Under the pieces are notes generated by a model. The model had not been told where the DNA came from, did not search any database, and saw only the letters and a program-made list of their open reading frames with translations. A stretch of 64,000 nt of DNA, from positions 92,750 to 156,749 of the forward strand of contig NZ_JAAGOH010000009.1 in the NCBI RefSeq assembly GCF_010499455.1, written 5' to 3'. The position numbers and the translations under genes are program-made. This stretch comes from Ideonella livida (GTDB lineage Bacteria; Pseudomonadota; Gammaproteobacteria; Burkholderiales; Burkholderiaceae_C). This document shows positions 1-11,618 of this stretch, piece by piece (the first letter of the stretch is position 1; each line of letters begins with the position of its first letter).

Positions 1-1
1 G

Positions 2-2233
2 CCGGGCATCCGTGTGGTCAAGGCGGTGGACGCCGAGGCGGAAGAGAAGCGCGCGGCCGACCTCGCCCGTCGCCGTCAGGCCGCCGAGGCCGAGGCGGCT
101 GCCATCCGCGACATGATGGCCCGCAAGGCCAAGGTCATGGTGGCCAAGAAGCCTGAGGAGCCCAAGCCGGCGGAGACGCCCAAGGAAGGCATCAAGGGCA
201 CCATCCACAAGTCGGCCAAGCCGGCCACGCCGGGCGCCGCAGCGCCGGCACCGGCGGCGGCAGGCGCTGCCGCCAAGCCGGGCGACAAGAAATCGGTCAA
301 GTCCGAGAAGTTGTCGTCCAGCTGGGCCGACGAATCCAAGAAGAAGGGCGTCCCGGCCAAGGGTCGCACCGACGGTCCGACGGGTTCCCGCCCCGGCTGG
401 CGCGCGCCTCGCGGTGGCCGCCGGGATGAGCGTGGCGGCGGTGGTGGCAACTTCCAGCAGCCGGCTGAGTTCATCCAGCAGGAAGTGCACGTGCCCGAAA
501 CCATCTCGGTGGCCGACCTGGCCCACAAGATGTCGGTCAAGGCCTCCGAGGTGATCAAGCAGCTGATGAAGCTGGGCCAGATGGTCACCATCAACCAGCA
601 GCTGGACCAAGAGACCGCGATGATCGTGGTCGAGGAGATGGGCCACAAGGCGCTGGCGGCCAAGCTGGACGACCCGGAAGCCTTCTCCGAGGAGGAGCAG
701 GCCGCTGCCACCGGCGACGCGCTGCCGCGCGCCCCGGTGGTGACCGTGATGGGTCACGTCGACCACGGCAAGACCTCACTGCTGGACTACATCCGCCGCA
801 GCCGTGTGGCCGCAGGCGAAGCCGGCGGTATCACGCAGCACATCGGCGCCTACCACGTGGAAACCCCGCGCGGCATGATCACCTTCCTGGATACCCCGGG
901 TCACGCAGCCTTCACGGCGATGCGTGCCCGCGGCGCCAAGGCCACGGACATTGTCATCCTGGTGGTGGCGGCGGACGACGGTGTGATGCCCCAGACCAAG
1001 GAAGCCATCAGCCACGCCAAGGCGGCGGGTGTGCCGATCGTGGTCGCCATGACCAAGATCGACAAGCCTGAAGCCAACCCTGAGCGCGTCAAGAGCGAGC
1101 TGGTGGCCGAGCAGGTGGTGCCCGAGGAGTTCGGCGGTGAGTCTCCGTTCATCGGCGTGTCTTCCAAGACTGGCAAGGGCATCGACGAGCTGCTCGAGAA
1201 CGTGCTGCTGCAGGCCGAGGTGCTGGAGCTGAAGGCGCCGACCGACGCCGCCGCCAAGGGCATCGTGATCGAAGCCCGCCTGGACAAGGGCCGCGGCCCG
1301 GTGGCTTCGGTGCTGATCCAGTCTGGCACGCTCAAGCGTGGCGATGTGGTGCTGGCAGGCTCCAGCTTTGGCCGCGTGCGTGCCATGCTGGACGAAGACG
1401 GCGTGAACGTGGCCGAGGCAGGTCCCTCCATTCCAGTGGAGATCCAGGGCCTGAGCGATGTGCCGCAGGCGGGTGATGAGTTCATGGTGCTGGGCGACGA
1501 GCGCCGGGCCCGTGAGATCGCCACCTTCCGCCAGGGCAAGTACCGCGAAGTCACGCTGAACCGCCGCCAGGCCGCCAAGCTCGAGAACGTGTTCGAGAGC
1601 ATGGGCCAGGGCACTGCCGCCCAGCTGCTGCCCTTGATCATCAAGGCCGACGTGCAGGGTTCGCAGGAAGCGCTGGGCGCCTCGCTGCTCAAGCTGTCGA
1701 CCGACGAGGTCAAGGTGCAAGTGGTGCACGCGGCGGTGGGTGGCATCAGCGAGTCCGACGTCAACTTGGCGATCGCCTCCAAGGCCATCATCATCGGTTT
1801 CAACACCCGTGCCGACGCACAGGCTCGCAAGCTGGCCGAACACTCGGGTGTGGACATCCGCTACTACAACATCATCTACGACGCTGTGGATGAGGTGAAG
1901 GCAGCGATGGCCGGCATGTTGGCGCCGGAGCAGAAGGAAGAAGTCATCGGCATGGCCGAGATCCGACAGGTCTTTGTGGCCTCGAAGATCGGCACCGTGG
2001 CCGGTTGCATGATCACCGACGGCATGGTGACCCGCAACGCCCGCTTCCGCCTGCTGCGCGACAACGTGGTGATCTACACCGGCGAGTTGGAGTCGCTCAA
2101 GCGCTTGAAGGACGATGTCCGCGAAGTCAAGGAAGGCTTCGAGTGCGGTATCAAGCTCAAGAACTACAACGACATCACTGAAGGCGATCAGCTGGAGTTC
2201 TTCGAGATCAAGGAAGTGGCCCGCACGCTGTGA
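2..2233 (+). CDS. infB: Translation initiation factor IF-2 (5' truncated by window edge)
   Basis: IF-2 is the GTPase that places initiator fMet-tRNA on the 30S subunit and promotes subunit joining. The frame is open from base 2, so the true start lies upstream. About 743 residues are visible, and bacterial IF-2 proteins with long N-termini are often 850-970 aa. The visible part begins with a charged, Ala/Lys/Pro-rich linker, then the IF2_N region, then the G domain with GHVDHGKTS (near base 750), DTPGHAAF and NKxD-type TKIDKPEA, followed by the beta-barrel and C-terminal fMet-tRNA-binding domains. It ends in TGA at 2231-2233. rbfA and truB follow in the common nusA-infB-rbfA-truB order. Identification is secure; only the N-terminus is missing. 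Confidence 0.97.
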   Translation, partial: PGIRVVKAVDAEAEEKRAADLARRRQAAEAEAAAIRDMMARKAKVMVAKKPEEPKPAETPKEGIKGTIHKSAKPATPGAAAPAPAAAGAAAKPGDKKSVKSEKLSSSWADESKKKGVPAKGRTDGPTGSRPGWRAPRGGRRDERGGGGGNFQQPAEFIQQEVHVPETISVADLAHKMSVKASEVIKQLMKLGQMVTINQQLDQETAMIVVEEMGHKALAAKLDDPEAFSEEEQAAATGDALPRAPVVTVMGHVDHGKTSLLDYIRRSRVAAGEAGGITQHIGAYHVETPRGMITFLDTPGHAAFTAMRARGAKATDIVILVVAADDGVMPQTKEAISHAKAAGVPIVVAMTKIDKPEANPERVKSELVAEQVVPEEFGGESPFIGVSSKTGKGIDELLENVLLQAEVLELKAPTDAAAKGIVIEARLDKGRGPVASVLIQSGTLKRGDVVLAGSSFGRVRAMLDEDGVNVAEAGPSIPVEIQGLSDVPQAGDEFMVLGDERRAREIATFRQGKYREVTLNRRQAAKLENVFESMGQGTAAQLLPLIIKADVQGSQEALGASLLKLSTDEVKVQVVHAAVGGISESDVNLAIASKAIIIGFNTRADAQARKLAEHSGVDIRYYNIIYDAVDEVKAAMAGMLAPEQKEEVIGMAEIRQVFVASKIGTVAGCMITDGMVTRNARFRLLRDNVVIYTGELESLKRLKDDVREVKEGFECGIKLKNYNDITEGDQLEFFEIKEVARTL

Positions 2234-2268
2234 TGCCTCCCGGGCCTGCGGGCCCGGCACACGCCTGC

Positions 2269-2295
2269 AACCCCGCCGCGACCGGCGGGGTTTTC
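2269..2295 (+). terminator. Hairpin with short T tract between infB and rbfA
   Basis: The stem AACCCCGCC / GGCGGGGTT closes a short loop and is followed by TTTT. It has the shape of an intrinsic terminator or attenuator. rbfA and truB normally belong to the same operon, so this is more likely a partial terminator or an mRNA 3'-end stabiliser than a full stop. Confidence 0.55.
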
Positions 2296-2326
2296 ACTTG
2301 CTGGACGCCCAGCCAAGGAATCATCC

Positions 2327-2689
2327 ATGCGACACAAACGCAGCATCCCCAACCGCAGCTTCCGGGTGGCCGACCAGATCCAGCGGGATGTGGCCGAGCT
2401 CATCCGTGAGCTCAAGGATCCGCGCATCGGCATGGTCACCATCAGTGGCGTGGAGGTCACGCCTGACTATGCCCACGCCACCGTCCACTTCACCCTGCTG
2501 GTGGGCGATGTGGAGGCCACCGAGGCCGCCCTCAACGAAGCTGCTGGCTTCGTGCGCAACGGGCTGTTCAAGCGGTTGGCCATCCACACCGTGCCTACCC
2601 TGCATTTCCGCTTTGACCGCAGCACTTCGCGTGCGGCCGATTTGAACGCCCTGATCCTGCAGGCCAACGCCACCCGCGCCAAGGAATGA
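2327..2689 (+). CDS. rbfA: Ribosome-binding factor A
   Basis: RbfA binds the 30S subunit and helps mature the 5' end of 16S rRNA; it also supports growth in the cold. The 120-residue product has the usual family length and the single KH-like fold pattern: [14 protein letters not shown] at the N-terminus, then [16 protein letters not shown], then the C-terminal [10 protein letters not shown] motif. The ATG follows AGCCAAGGAATC, a weak but acceptable ribosome-binding site. Its stop codon overlaps the truB start (ATGA), so the two are probably translationally coupled. Confidence 0.96.
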   Translation: MRHKRSIPNRSFRVADQIQRDVAELIRELKDPRIGMVTISGVEVTPDYAHATVHFTLLVGDVEATEAALNEAAGFVRNGLFKRLAIHTVPTLHFRFDRSTSRAADLNALILQANATRAKE

Positions 2690-3681
2690 GTTCTCCCGCC
2701 ATCGCTCCCGACGACACCCTGGCTGCGCCTGAGGCGCGGCCAGCCGGTCCCCGTCCGCGCGTGCCGCGCCGCCCCGTGCACGGCGTGCTGCTGCTGGACA
2801 AGCCGCTGGGTCTTTCCAGCAACGACGCGCTGCAGAAGGTCAAGCGCCTGTTCCGTGCCGAGAAGGCCGGCCACACCGGCACGCTCGACCCCCTGGCCAC
2901 CGGGCTGCTGCCCATCTGCTTTGGTGCAGCCACCAAGTTCTCGCAGGCGAGCTTGGAGGCGGACAAGGGCTACCGTGCCCTGGTGCGTCTGGGCCAGACC
3001 CGTGTGGGCGGCGATGGCGAGGGTGAGATCGTGGCCGAGCGCCCGGTGCAGGTGAGTCCTGAGGGCTTGCAGGTCGCCGTGGCGCGCTTTGTGGGCGAGA
3101 TCGACCAGATCCCGCCGATGCAGTCGGCCATCAAGAAGGACGGCAAGGCGCTGTACGAGTACGCCCGCGCCGGCGTCGAGATCGAGCGCCCGCCGCGCCG
3201 CATCACGATTCACCGTCTTGACATCGTGGCCTGGGATCCTGCGCAGCTGTTGCTCACGCTCGACGTGCGTTGCTCCAAGGGCACCTACGTCCGGACCCTG
3301 GCCGAGGACCTCGGCGAGGCGCTGGGCTGTGGCGCCCACCTGGCAGGACTCGTGCGCACCGGCAGCGGCCGCCTGGACGTGGCCGACGCAGTGAGCCTGG
3401 AGGCCCTGGAGGCGATGGACGAGCCCGCACGCGACAAGCTGCTGCGCGGCCCGGACTGCATGCTAGGCGACTGGCCGACGGTGCTGCTGGACGCCAAGGA
3501 GTCCGGCCGCTTCATCACAGGTCTCAAGCGTCGGGTCGCCCTGCCCGATGCGCCGGCGGTGAGGGTCTATGGCCCGAATCCTGCTGTCTTCCTGGGCAGC
3601 GCCAGCATCGCCTCCGGCGAACTGATCCCCGACCGCCTGCTCAGCCCCGATGAGGTGCAGGCGCTCATCCTGAATCAATGA
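2686..3681 (+). CDS. truB: tRNA pseudouridine(55) synthase
   Basis: TruB converts U55 of the T-loop to pseudouridine in nearly all tRNAs. The 331-residue protein has a short Ala/Pro/Arg-rich N-terminal extension of about 30 residues, then the catalytic core with [12 protein letters not shown], in which Asp68 is the expected nucleophile. Further family motifs are [10 protein letters not shown] and the [14 protein letters not shown] box. A C-terminal PUA-like region ends the protein. The gene overlaps rbfA by four bases (ATGA). The start is fixed by this overlap and by the full-length match. Confidence 0.96.
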   Translation: MSSPAIAPDDTLAAPEARPAGPRPRVPRRPVHGVLLLDKPLGLSSNDALQKVKRLFRAEKAGHTGTLDPLATGLLPICFGAATKFSQASLEADKGYRALVRLGQTRVGGDGEGEIVAERPVQVSPEGLQVAVARFVGEIDQIPPMQSAIKKDGKALYEYARAGVEIERPPRRITIHRLDIVAWDPAQLLLTLDVRCSKGTYVRTLAEDLGEALGCGAHLAGLVRTGSGRLDVADAVSLEALEAMDEPARDKLLRGPDCMLGDWPTVLLDAKESGRFITGLKRRVALPDAPAVRVYGPNPAVFLGSASIASGELIPDRLLSPDEVQALILNQ

Positions 3682-3706
3682 AACCCGGTCACTCCGGTCT
3701 TGTCCC

Positions 3707-5539
<1,833 letters not shown>

Positions 5540-5554
5540 GTCGGGATGACTGAA

Positions 5555-5575
5555 GGGGCCCGCACGGCGGGCCCC
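5555..5575. terminator. GC-rich hairpin between convergent typA and cheB
   Basis: A perfect 9-bp stem (GGGGCCCGC / GCGGGCCCC) with a 3-nt loop sits in the 53-bp gap between the stop codons of typA and cheB. There is no T tract on either strand. It could end both transcripts with Rho help, or act as an mRNA-stabilising 3' structure. Confidence 0.45.
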
Positions 5576-5592
5576 GCGGCTTGGCAGCGTCT

Positions 5593-6717
5593 TCAGGTGC
5601 TGCGCGCGGCCCGCATGCCGGGCCGCAGGCTGGACTGGTGCACCAGCCAGCGGGCGATGTCGCCCAAGGGCACCACATCGTCGGCGCCACCCAGTCGGAT
5701 GGCTTCCTTGGGCATCCCGAAGACCACGCAGCTGGCCTCGTCCTGTGCGGCGGTCACCGCGCCGGCCTCATGCATGTCCCGCAGCCCGCGGGCGCCGTCA
5801 TCGCCCATGCCCGTCATGATGACGCCGATGGCGTTGCGGCCGGCCTGCTGCGCCACGGACTTGAACAGCACGTCCACCGAGGGTCGATGGTGGTTGATCA
5901 CCGGCCCGTCGATGACTTCGGCGTGGTACTGGGCGCCGCTGCGCTTGAGCCGCATGTGCTTGCCGCCCGGGGCGATCAGCACGCGGCCGTGGATCAGGCG
6001 GTCGCCGTCACGCGCCTCCAGGATCTCCAGTTCGCACAGTTTGTTGAGCCGCTCCGCAAAGGACGCGGTGAAGCGTTCAGGCATGTGCTGCACGATCATG
6101 ATGCCCGGCACTTGGTGACGGGGCAGGGCACGCAGCACCACCTCCAGGGACTGCACCCCACCGGTGGACACGCCGATGGCGATCACCCGGTCGGTGGTTT
6201 CGGCCATGGCCTGGCCGCCGTTGGGCGGCAAGGGCGAGGCGGGGTTGACCAGGGGCATGCCGACCCGGGCCACCGGGGGCGCACCCGCCAGTGCCGCGAG
6301 GGCGGGCAAGGCCCGCAAGTTGGCGCGTGCGGCGGCCTTGACCGTTTCCACCAGGCCGTTGCTGCGGTCCTCCAGAAAGTTCTTGAGCCCCTGGCGGGGC
6401 TTGGTCACGAAGGCCACCGCGCCAGCGGCCATGGCCTGCAGCGTGGTCTCGCAACCCGCCTCGGTCAGGGTGGAACACATCACCACCGGGGTGGGGCGTT
6501 CGGCCATCAGCTTGCGCAGGAAGCTGATGCCGTCCATGCGCGGCATTTCCACATCCAGCACGATCACATCGGGCTGAAGGCTGGCCAGTTTGGGCCAGGC
6601 GAACAGGGGGTCGGGCGCAGTGCCCACCACCTCGATGCCTCCGGCCGTCAGCAGGTCAGCCAGAAATTTGCGGACGACGGCGGAGTCGTCAATGATCATC
6701 GCCTTGATGGCTGCCAT
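5593..6717 (-). CDS. cheB: Chemotaxis protein-glutamate methylesterase/glutamine deamidase CheB
   Basis: CheB removes methyl groups from receptor glutamates and deamidates receptor glutamines, providing adaptation feedback. The 374-residue protein has an N-terminal receiver domain (phospho-acceptor Asp55 in [13 protein letters not shown]) and a C-terminal methylesterase domain. In that domain GVSTGG holds the catalytic serine, [17 protein letters not shown] the histidine, and GMGDDGARG the aspartate region. The start is supported by an AAGGAGG ribosome-binding site just upstream. It is the last gene of the chemotaxis operon and follows cheD. CheA presumably phosphorylates it. Confidence 0.96.
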   Translation of the reverse strand: MAAIKAMIIDDSAVVRKFLADLLTAGGIEVVGTAPDPLFAWPKLASLQPDVIVLDVEMPRMDGISFLRKLMAERPTPVVMCSTLTEAGCETTLQAMAAGAVAFVTKPRQGLKNFLEDRSNGLVETVKAAARANLRALPALAALAGAPPVARVGMPLVNPASPLPPNGGQAMAETTDRVIAIGVSTGGVQSLEVVLRALPRHQVPGIMIVQHMPERFTASFAERLNKLCELEILEARDGDRLIHGRVLIAPGGKHMRLKRSGAQYHAEVIDGPVINHHRPSVDVLFKSVAQQAGRNAIGVIMTGMGDDGARGLRDMHEAGAVTAAQDEASCVVFGMPKEAIRLGGADDVVPLGDIARWLVHQSSLRPGMRAARST

Positions 6718-6769
6718 GGGGCATGCCTCCTTGAAGGTAGGGCGTTGAGCGGTGGTCGCCGGCTCTGCC

Positions 6770-7327
6770 TCAGTGCCGGCGACCCCGCCGCACCTCGACC
6801 TGTCCGGTGTCCATGGCCAGGGTCACGGTGCGGGGGATGTGATCGCCGACGTCCACGCCGTCGAGCTGGAAGCCATGGCGGTCGATGAGCTGCCAGCCCA
6901 TCTCGATGTTGCGCTCGCCCACATTGAGCTTGACGCCGGCCTGGTCGGGCATGGTGTCGGCTCCGCCATAGAGGTGGGCGATGAACTCGCCGGGCCGCAG
7001 TTTGAGTTTCTCCAGTTCATGGACCAGCATCGCCACCGCCTCGTTGCCGTAGCGGCCGTCGTACTCGTTGACGCAGCCTGGTGCCGGCGCGTTGTGCCGC
7101 TGGGGCAGCAGGAAGTGGCACATGCCGCCCACCCGGCGCCCGGGGTGCCACAGGGTGACGGCCACGCAAGAGCCCAGCAGCGTGCGGATCTGGCTGGGCT
7201 GGTGGCCGAAGTACCACTGGCCCGGCATCAGGAACAGATGCTGTCCCGCATGCGCATGGGCCTTACCGTGGGGTCGCCCCGGCAGTGACGCGGTGCCCGG
7301 CGGCGCCGGCCGCTCAGGTGAGGGCAT
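6770..7327 (-). CDS. cheD: Chemoreceptor glutamine deamidase CheD
   Basis: CheD deamidates specific receptor glutamines and in many bacteria helps CheC-type phosphatases. Family motifs are [13 protein letters not shown] with catalytic Cys54 and GGMCHFLLP with His71; numbering is from the ATG at 7327. The frame stays open to 7462, but that would place 45 residues entirely inside cheR, and those residues look like shadow coding. The ATG at 7327 overlaps the cheR end by 14 bp and gives 185 aa, within the family range. No strong ribosome-binding site precedes it, so coupling to cheR translation is likely. The start remains the uncertain part. Confidence 0.9.
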   Translation of the reverse strand: MPSPERPAPPGTASLPGRPHGKAHAHAGQHLFLMPGQWYFGHQPSQIRTLLGSCVAVTLWHPGRRVGGMCHFLLPQRHNAPAPGCVNEYDGRYGNEAVAMLVHELEKLKLRPGEFIAHLYGGADTMPDQAGVKLNVGERNIEMGWQLIDRHGFQLDGVDVGDHIPRTVTLAMDTGQVEVRRGRRH

Positions 7328-8111
7328 AGACCGCGGTGCGGACGGCGCGCAGCCCGCTGCGGAGGTGGCTGAGCGATTCCGCATGCCCGGTGAAGAGGTA
7401 GCCATGGGGTTTGAGCCTCTGGATGACACGTTGGACGATGGCTTCCTTGCCTGCCGGATCAAAGTAGATCAGCACATTGCGCAGAAAGATCACGTCAAAC
7501 AGACCGATCTCCGGCAACTTCTCGGTCAGGTTGGCCCCCTGGAAGCTGACCCGCTGGCGCAGTTCGGACTTGATGAGCAGGTGACCCTCGTACTGGTCCT
7601 GCCCGCGCAGGCAGAAGCGCTTGAGGTAGGCCGGCGGCGTGTGCTCGGCGCGGGACATCGGGTAGAGCCCGCGGCGGGCCTTGTCCACCACCTCGGTGGA
7701 CAGGTCGGTGCCGACGATCTCCCAGGCGGCAGTGCCCAGCTTGTCGGCCAGCACCATGGCGATGCTGTAGGCCTCCTCGCCGGTGGAGCTGGCGGCGCTC
7801 CAGACCCGGAAGGGCTCCTGGGACGGGCCGCGGCGGGCCAGCACCTGCTCCAGGAACTCGAAGTGCTTGGGTTCGCGGAAGAAGTAGGTCTCGTTGGTGG
7901 TGAGCTTGTCCACCACGCGCACGATGTCCTGCGGGTTGCGCTCGCGCAGCAGCTGCTCGACGAAATGGTCCAGGCTGGGTGCGCCGGTGTCCTGGGCCAG
8001 CTTCTGCAGGCGGCTGGCCACCAGCGGGCGCTTGGCGTCGCTGAGTTCTATGCCCGAGATGCTGTGGAACAGGCGGACGACGGCCTTGAAGGAGGGGGTC
8101 GACAGGTTCAT
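7314..8111 (-). CDS. cheR: Chemotaxis protein methyltransferase CheR
   Basis: CheR transfers methyl groups from S-adenosylmethionine to receptor glutamates. The 265-residue protein shows the helical N-terminal domain (FKAVVRLFHSISGIELSD), the TYFFREPKHFEFL motif, the SAM-binding region FRVWSAASSTGEEAYSIAM, and DVIFLRNVLIYFD near the C-terminus. It lies between cheW (12 bp upstream) and cheD (overlapping) in the minus-strand chemotaxis operon. The receptors encoded upstream end in FxxF-type tails that could tether this enzyme. Confidence 0.96.
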   Translation of the reverse strand: MNLSTPSFKAVVRLFHSISGIELSDAKRPLVASRLQKLAQDTGAPSLDHFVEQLLRERNPQDIVRVVDKLTTNETYFFREPKHFEFLEQVLARRGPSQEPFRVWSAASSTGEEAYSIAMVLADKLGTAAWEIVGTDLSTEVVDKARRGLYPMSRAEHTPPAYLKRFCLRGQDQYEGHLLIKSELRQRVSFQGANLTEKLPEIGLFDVIFLRNVLIYFDPAGKEAIVQRVIQRLKPHGYLFTGHAESLSHLRSGLRAVRTAVYALT

Positions 8112-8123
8112 GGCGCAGTCGGC

Positions 8124-8705
8124 TCAGTCCTGCAGTTCCACGGCGATCATCCGGGCCAGCTCCTCGCTGTCCAGCGACTGGCCCAGGTCCACGATGGTCA
8201 CGAACTGGCCCCGCGCCCGCGTGATCCCCGCGATGAAGCGTGGCGCGATGCGGGTGCCCAAGGCGGGCGGCGGCTCGATGAGCGCCTCCGGCGTCTCCAG
8301 CACTTCATGCACCGCGTCCACCAGCACGCCCAGCACCTGGGCATCGGCGCGGTTACCGCCCTCATCGCCCGGCGGCTGCGGCACCTCCACCACCACCACG
8401 GCAGTGCGCCGGGCCAGCGGGGTGTTGGGCAGTCCCAGGCGGGCGGCCAGGTCGATCACCGGCACCACTGCCCCGCGCAGGTTCATCACCCCCCGCACGA
8501 AGGACGGCATCATTGGCATGGCGGTGGTGGGTGGCACCTCCAGGATCTCGCGCACCAAATCGATGGGCACGGCGTAAGACACCTCGCCCAGGGCAAAGCG
8601 CAGGAACTGGCGCAGGCCGGCGGCACCTGTGTCGGCATTGCCGGGCAGGGGCGCCAGGGCACCGTGCGGTGGGGCATGGGGGGCCGAGCTGGCATGCAGG
8701 CTCAT
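8124..8705 (-). CDS. cheW: Chemotaxis coupling protein CheW
   Basis: CheW is the scaffold that joins chemoreceptors to CheA. The single CheW domain starts near residue 32 (LRQFLRFALGEVSYAVPIDLVREIL) and runs through MNLRGAVVPVIDLAARLGL to the C-terminal MIAVELQD. The protein is 193 aa, longer than the roughly 165 aa of E. coli CheW because of an Ala/Pro-rich N-terminal leader of about 30 residues. An AGGAG ribosome-binding site supports the ATG. It lies between the last receptor gene and cheR. Confidence 0.95.
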   Translation of the reverse strand: MSLHASSAPHAPPHGALAPLPGNADTGAAGLRQFLRFALGEVSYAVPIDLVREILEVPPTTAMPMMPSFVRGVMNLRGAVVPVIDLAARLGLPNTPLARRTAVVVVEVPQPPGDEGGNRADAQVLGVLVDAVHEVLETPEALIEPPPALGTRIAPRFIAGITRARGQFVTIVDLGQSLDSEELARMIAVELQD

Positions 8706-8758
8706 GGCGTGCTCCTGTCAGGGCGGGACCGTGGGTTGAAGCGTGGGGACATGGCGGT

Positions 8759-11428
8759 TCAGAACGGGGCGAACTGGGATTCGTCCACGCCGTGGCGCTG
8801 CGCCGCCGGGGCACGGCCCGTCGGGGCCGGGGGGCGTGGCGTCGGCCGGTTGGCGGGGCGTGCCGCCGGGCCGGTGCGGGGGCCATCGGTTCGTTCCGCG
8901 GGGGCGCTCGGGGCCAGCCGGGCCGGGCGGCCTGGGGCACGGGTCGGTTCTGGGGCCGGGGCCACGTCCTGGAGCAGGCGGAAGTAGGCCATCAGTTCCT
9001 GGAGCTGGGTGGCCTGGGCCGAAAGCTCCTCGGCGGTGGCCGAGAGCTGCTCAGAGGCTGAGGCGTTCTGCTGCGTGGCATGGTTGAGGTGGTCCATGGC
9101 GTCGTTGATCTGGGCCACACCGCCGGACTGCTCGGAGGAGGCCGCGGCGATCTCCTGCACCAGCTCACTGGTCTTGGTGATGGACGGCACCATCTGCGCC
9201 AGCAGGTTGCCGGCCTTCTCGGCCAGGCTGACCGAGGTGCCGGCGAGCTGGCCGATCTCTTGGGCGGCCACCTGGCTGCGCTCGGCGAGCTTGCGCACCT
9301 CGGCGGCGACGACGGCAAAGCCCTTGCCGTGTTCGCCGGCGCGGGCGGCCTCGATGGCGGCGTTCAGGGCCAGCAGGTTGGTCTGGTAGGCGATGTCGTC
9401 AATGATCGAGATCTTGGTGGCGATGGACTTCATCGCCTCCACCGTGCGGCCCACGGCGTTGCCGCCTTCGGTCGCCTCTTGAGCGGCCTGGGTGGCCATG
9501 CCATCGGTGATGTGGGCGTTGTCGGCGTTTTGCTTGACCGAGGAGGCCATCTCCTGCAGCGAGGCGGAGGTCTCCTCCACGCTGGCGGCCTGCTCCGAGG
9601 CCGATTGCGACAGCGATTGCGAGGTCGCTGAGACCTGCTCGGAGGCGGCGGTGAGCTGCTCCGCCGCAGCGCGTACCTGCACGATGGTGTCGCTGACGGT
9701 GTCCACCAGCTCGTTGAACATGCCGCCGAGCTTGGCGAAGAAGGGCTCGCGGCCCTCGGTGGCCAGGCGCACCGAGAAGTCGCCCTGGGCCGCGGCGGCC
9801 ACCATGCCGGAGATCTCGCTCTCGGCGGCCACTTCGGCGGTGCGGTCCTTCCATTCGACCACGGTGCCGATGCGGGTGCCCTGGGCGTCGACGATGGGGT
9901 TGGCCGTCAGCGCGAAGACCAGCTGGCCCACCTGGATCTGCACCTTGTGCTCACTCTTGAGGCTGCCCAGCAGGTTGCGCTGGTGGGCCGGGTTGCGGTG
10001 GAACTGGTCAAAGCTCTGGCCCAGCACCTGGCGGGCGTCGAAGTGGGGCAGGCTCTGGCGCAGGGCGGCCTCATTGCGGCGCAGCATCTCCACCACCGAC
10101 TGGTTCAGGTAGACGATGCGCGAGTCGGCGTCGGCGATCATGACGTTGGTGGAGCAGGTGTCCAGCGCCTGCTTGACGCGGGCGTTCTCGGCGGCCAGCC
10201 GGGCCTCGTGTTCCCGAGCGGCCAGTTCCTGGGTGACGTCCTTCCACTCCACCACCACGCCCAGGCGCCGGCCCTGCGAGACGATGGGGTTGAGGATCAG
10301 GTCAAAGCGGCGTGGACCCACCGACAGGCGCGTGGTGTGGGTGCGGTCCAGGCGCGACAGCAGGCCGCGCTGGTGCGCCGGGTTGCGGTGGAAGACGTCG
10401 ATGTTGCTGCCCACCACGGTGGCTGCATCAAAGCGCGGCAGGTCCTGGCGGATGTCGGCCTCGGCCTCGCGCAGCATGGTCTGCAGGGCACTGTTGGCAT
10501 AGACGATCTGGTAGTCGGCATCGGCCACCATCACGTTGGTGGCGGTCACGTCCAGGGCCTGACGGATGCGGGTGGCCTCCTCGGCGCGGCGATGCGTGTC
10601 GGCAAACTCGAAGCCCAGGCGGGTCTGCACCCGCTTGAGGGCCAGCAGCACCTGGGCCAGTTCGTCGTGGCCGCGGGCCTCGACCACACCGTCGAAACGG
10701 CCCTGGCCGAAGCGCTCGAAGTGCGCGGTGGCCGCCTGCAGGGTGCGGCCCAGGCGCCGGCCCAGGCGCAGCTGGGCGCCGGCGCTGAACAGGGCCAGCA
10801 AGCCCGCTGCACCCGCCAGCGGGGCGGCCAGGGCGGGCTGGCTGCTGGCCAGCCAGCCGGCGGCGCCGCTGCCGATGCAGGCCAGCAGGCTGCCCAATCC
10901 CAGCAGGCCGGACTTGCCGCCCAGCGACGCGTGTTCCCAGGCCCGCGCCGGTGCGCGGCGCCAGCCTTGATGGTTGCTGGGCACCACCTGGCCCTCATGG
11001 ATCACCAGGCCGCGGGCGCGGCCTTCGCGGAACATGCGGTAGGCCGTTTCGGCGGTCTCCACCTGGTCGCGCGTGGCCCGGGTGCGCACCGACATATAGC
11101 CCACCACACTGTCGCCTTCCTTGACCGGGGTGGCGTTGGCCACCACCCAATAGTGGTCGCCGTTCTTGCGGCGGTTCTTCACCATGCCGGTCCAGGGGCG
11201 CCCGCCACGCAGCGTGTTCCACATGTCGGCAAAGGCCTCGGCGGGCATGTCCGGGTGGCGCAGGACGTTGTGCGGCTCGCCGATCAGTTCACCCTCGGTG
11301 AACCCGCTGGCTTCGACGAAGTCGGGGTTGACGTGGGTGATGCGGCCCTTGAGGTCGGTGCGCGAGACGATGGTCATGCCATCGCGCAGCACGTATTCGT
11401 TCTGGGTGACCGGAAGGTTGGTGCGCAT
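8759..11428 (-). CDS. Aer-like chemoreceptor with three PAS domains
   Basis: This 889-residue methyl-accepting protein starts with an Aer-type PAS domain (residues ~10-115). It includes [18 protein letters not shown] and [17 protein letters not shown], closely resembling the FAD-binding PAS of the E. coli redox/oxygen sensor Aer. Two hydrophobic segments follow (~174-194 and ~199-219), then a HAMP-like stretch, then two further PAS domains (~285-400 and ~410-525) that resemble each other, each holding FHRNPAHQR. The signalling domain has its core near residues 670-720 ([20 protein letters not shown]). A Pro/Ala/Arg-rich tail ends in ESQFAPF, an xFxxF-type docking tail. Energy or redox taxis is the likely role; FAD binding is inferred. 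Confidence 0.9.
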   Translation of the reverse strand: MRTNLPVTQNEYVLRDGMTIVSRTDLKGRITHVNPDFVEASGFTEGELIGEPHNVLRHPDMPAEAFADMWNTLRGGRPWTGMVKNRRKNGDHYWVVANATPVKEGDSVVGYMSVRTRATRDQVETAETAYRMFREGRARGLVIHEGQVVPSNHQGWRRAPARAWEHASLGGKSGLLGLGSLLACIGSGAAGWLASSQPALAAPLAGAAGLLALFSAGAQLRLGRRLGRTLQAATAHFERFGQGRFDGVVEARGHDELAQVLLALKRVQTRLGFEFADTHRRAEEATRIRQALDVTATNVMVADADYQIVYANSALQTMLREAEADIRQDLPRFDAATVVGSNIDVFHRNPAHQRGLLSRLDRTHTTRLSVGPRRFDLILNPIVSQGRRLGVVVEWKDVTQELAAREHEARLAAENARVKQALDTCSTNVMIADADSRIVYLNQSVVEMLRRNEAALRQSLPHFDARQVLGQSFDQFHRNPAHQRNLLGSLKSEHKVQIQVGQLVFALTANPIVDAQGTRIGTVVEWKDRTAEVAAESEISGMVAAAAQGDFSVRLATEGREPFFAKLGGMFNELVDTVSDTIVQVRAAAEQLTAASEQVSATSQSLSQSASEQAASVEETSASLQEMASSVKQNADNAHITDGMATQAAQEATEGGNAVGRTVEAMKSIATKISIIDDIAYQTNLLALNAAIEAARAGEHGKGFAVVAAEVRKLAERSQVAAQEIGQLAGTSVSLAEKAGNLLAQMVPSITKTSELVQEIAAASSEQSGGVAQINDAMDHLNHATQQNASASEQLSATAEELSAQATQLQELMAYFRLLQDVAPAPEPTRAPGRPARLAPSAPAERTDGPRTGPAARPANRPTPRPPAPTGRAPAAQRHGVDESQFAPF
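9217..9480 (-). repeat. Receptor signalling-core DNA block, copy 1 of 3
   Basis: This stretch of the Aer-like receptor gene is almost identical in DNA to 12055-12310 and 14575-14830 in the two neighbouring receptor genes. Differences seen by eye are only occasional third-position changes. The block encodes the hairpin tip of the signalling domain. Boundaries are approximate. Confidence 0.7.
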
Positions 11429-11618
11429 GGGGTGGGTGCGGTCTTGGGGCTGGCGGGCGGGCCTGCCGGGCAGACCGTGGCCAGCAGCGTGGGCGCCGGG
11501 CGGTCGGGCGGGACCGGGTTACTAGGGTTTTCGGCTGCGGGTGCGCAGACTGGAGGCCGGATGCAGCGGTGGACCTGCCGCCGGCCGCCGGTTGGGCGCC
11601 GGCGGTCGGGGCGTGACC

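Noticed and set aside
7328..7462. An upstream extension of cheD to 7462.
   Set aside because: It would lie entirely within cheR, which has conserved residues there, and the added residues do not resemble CheD.
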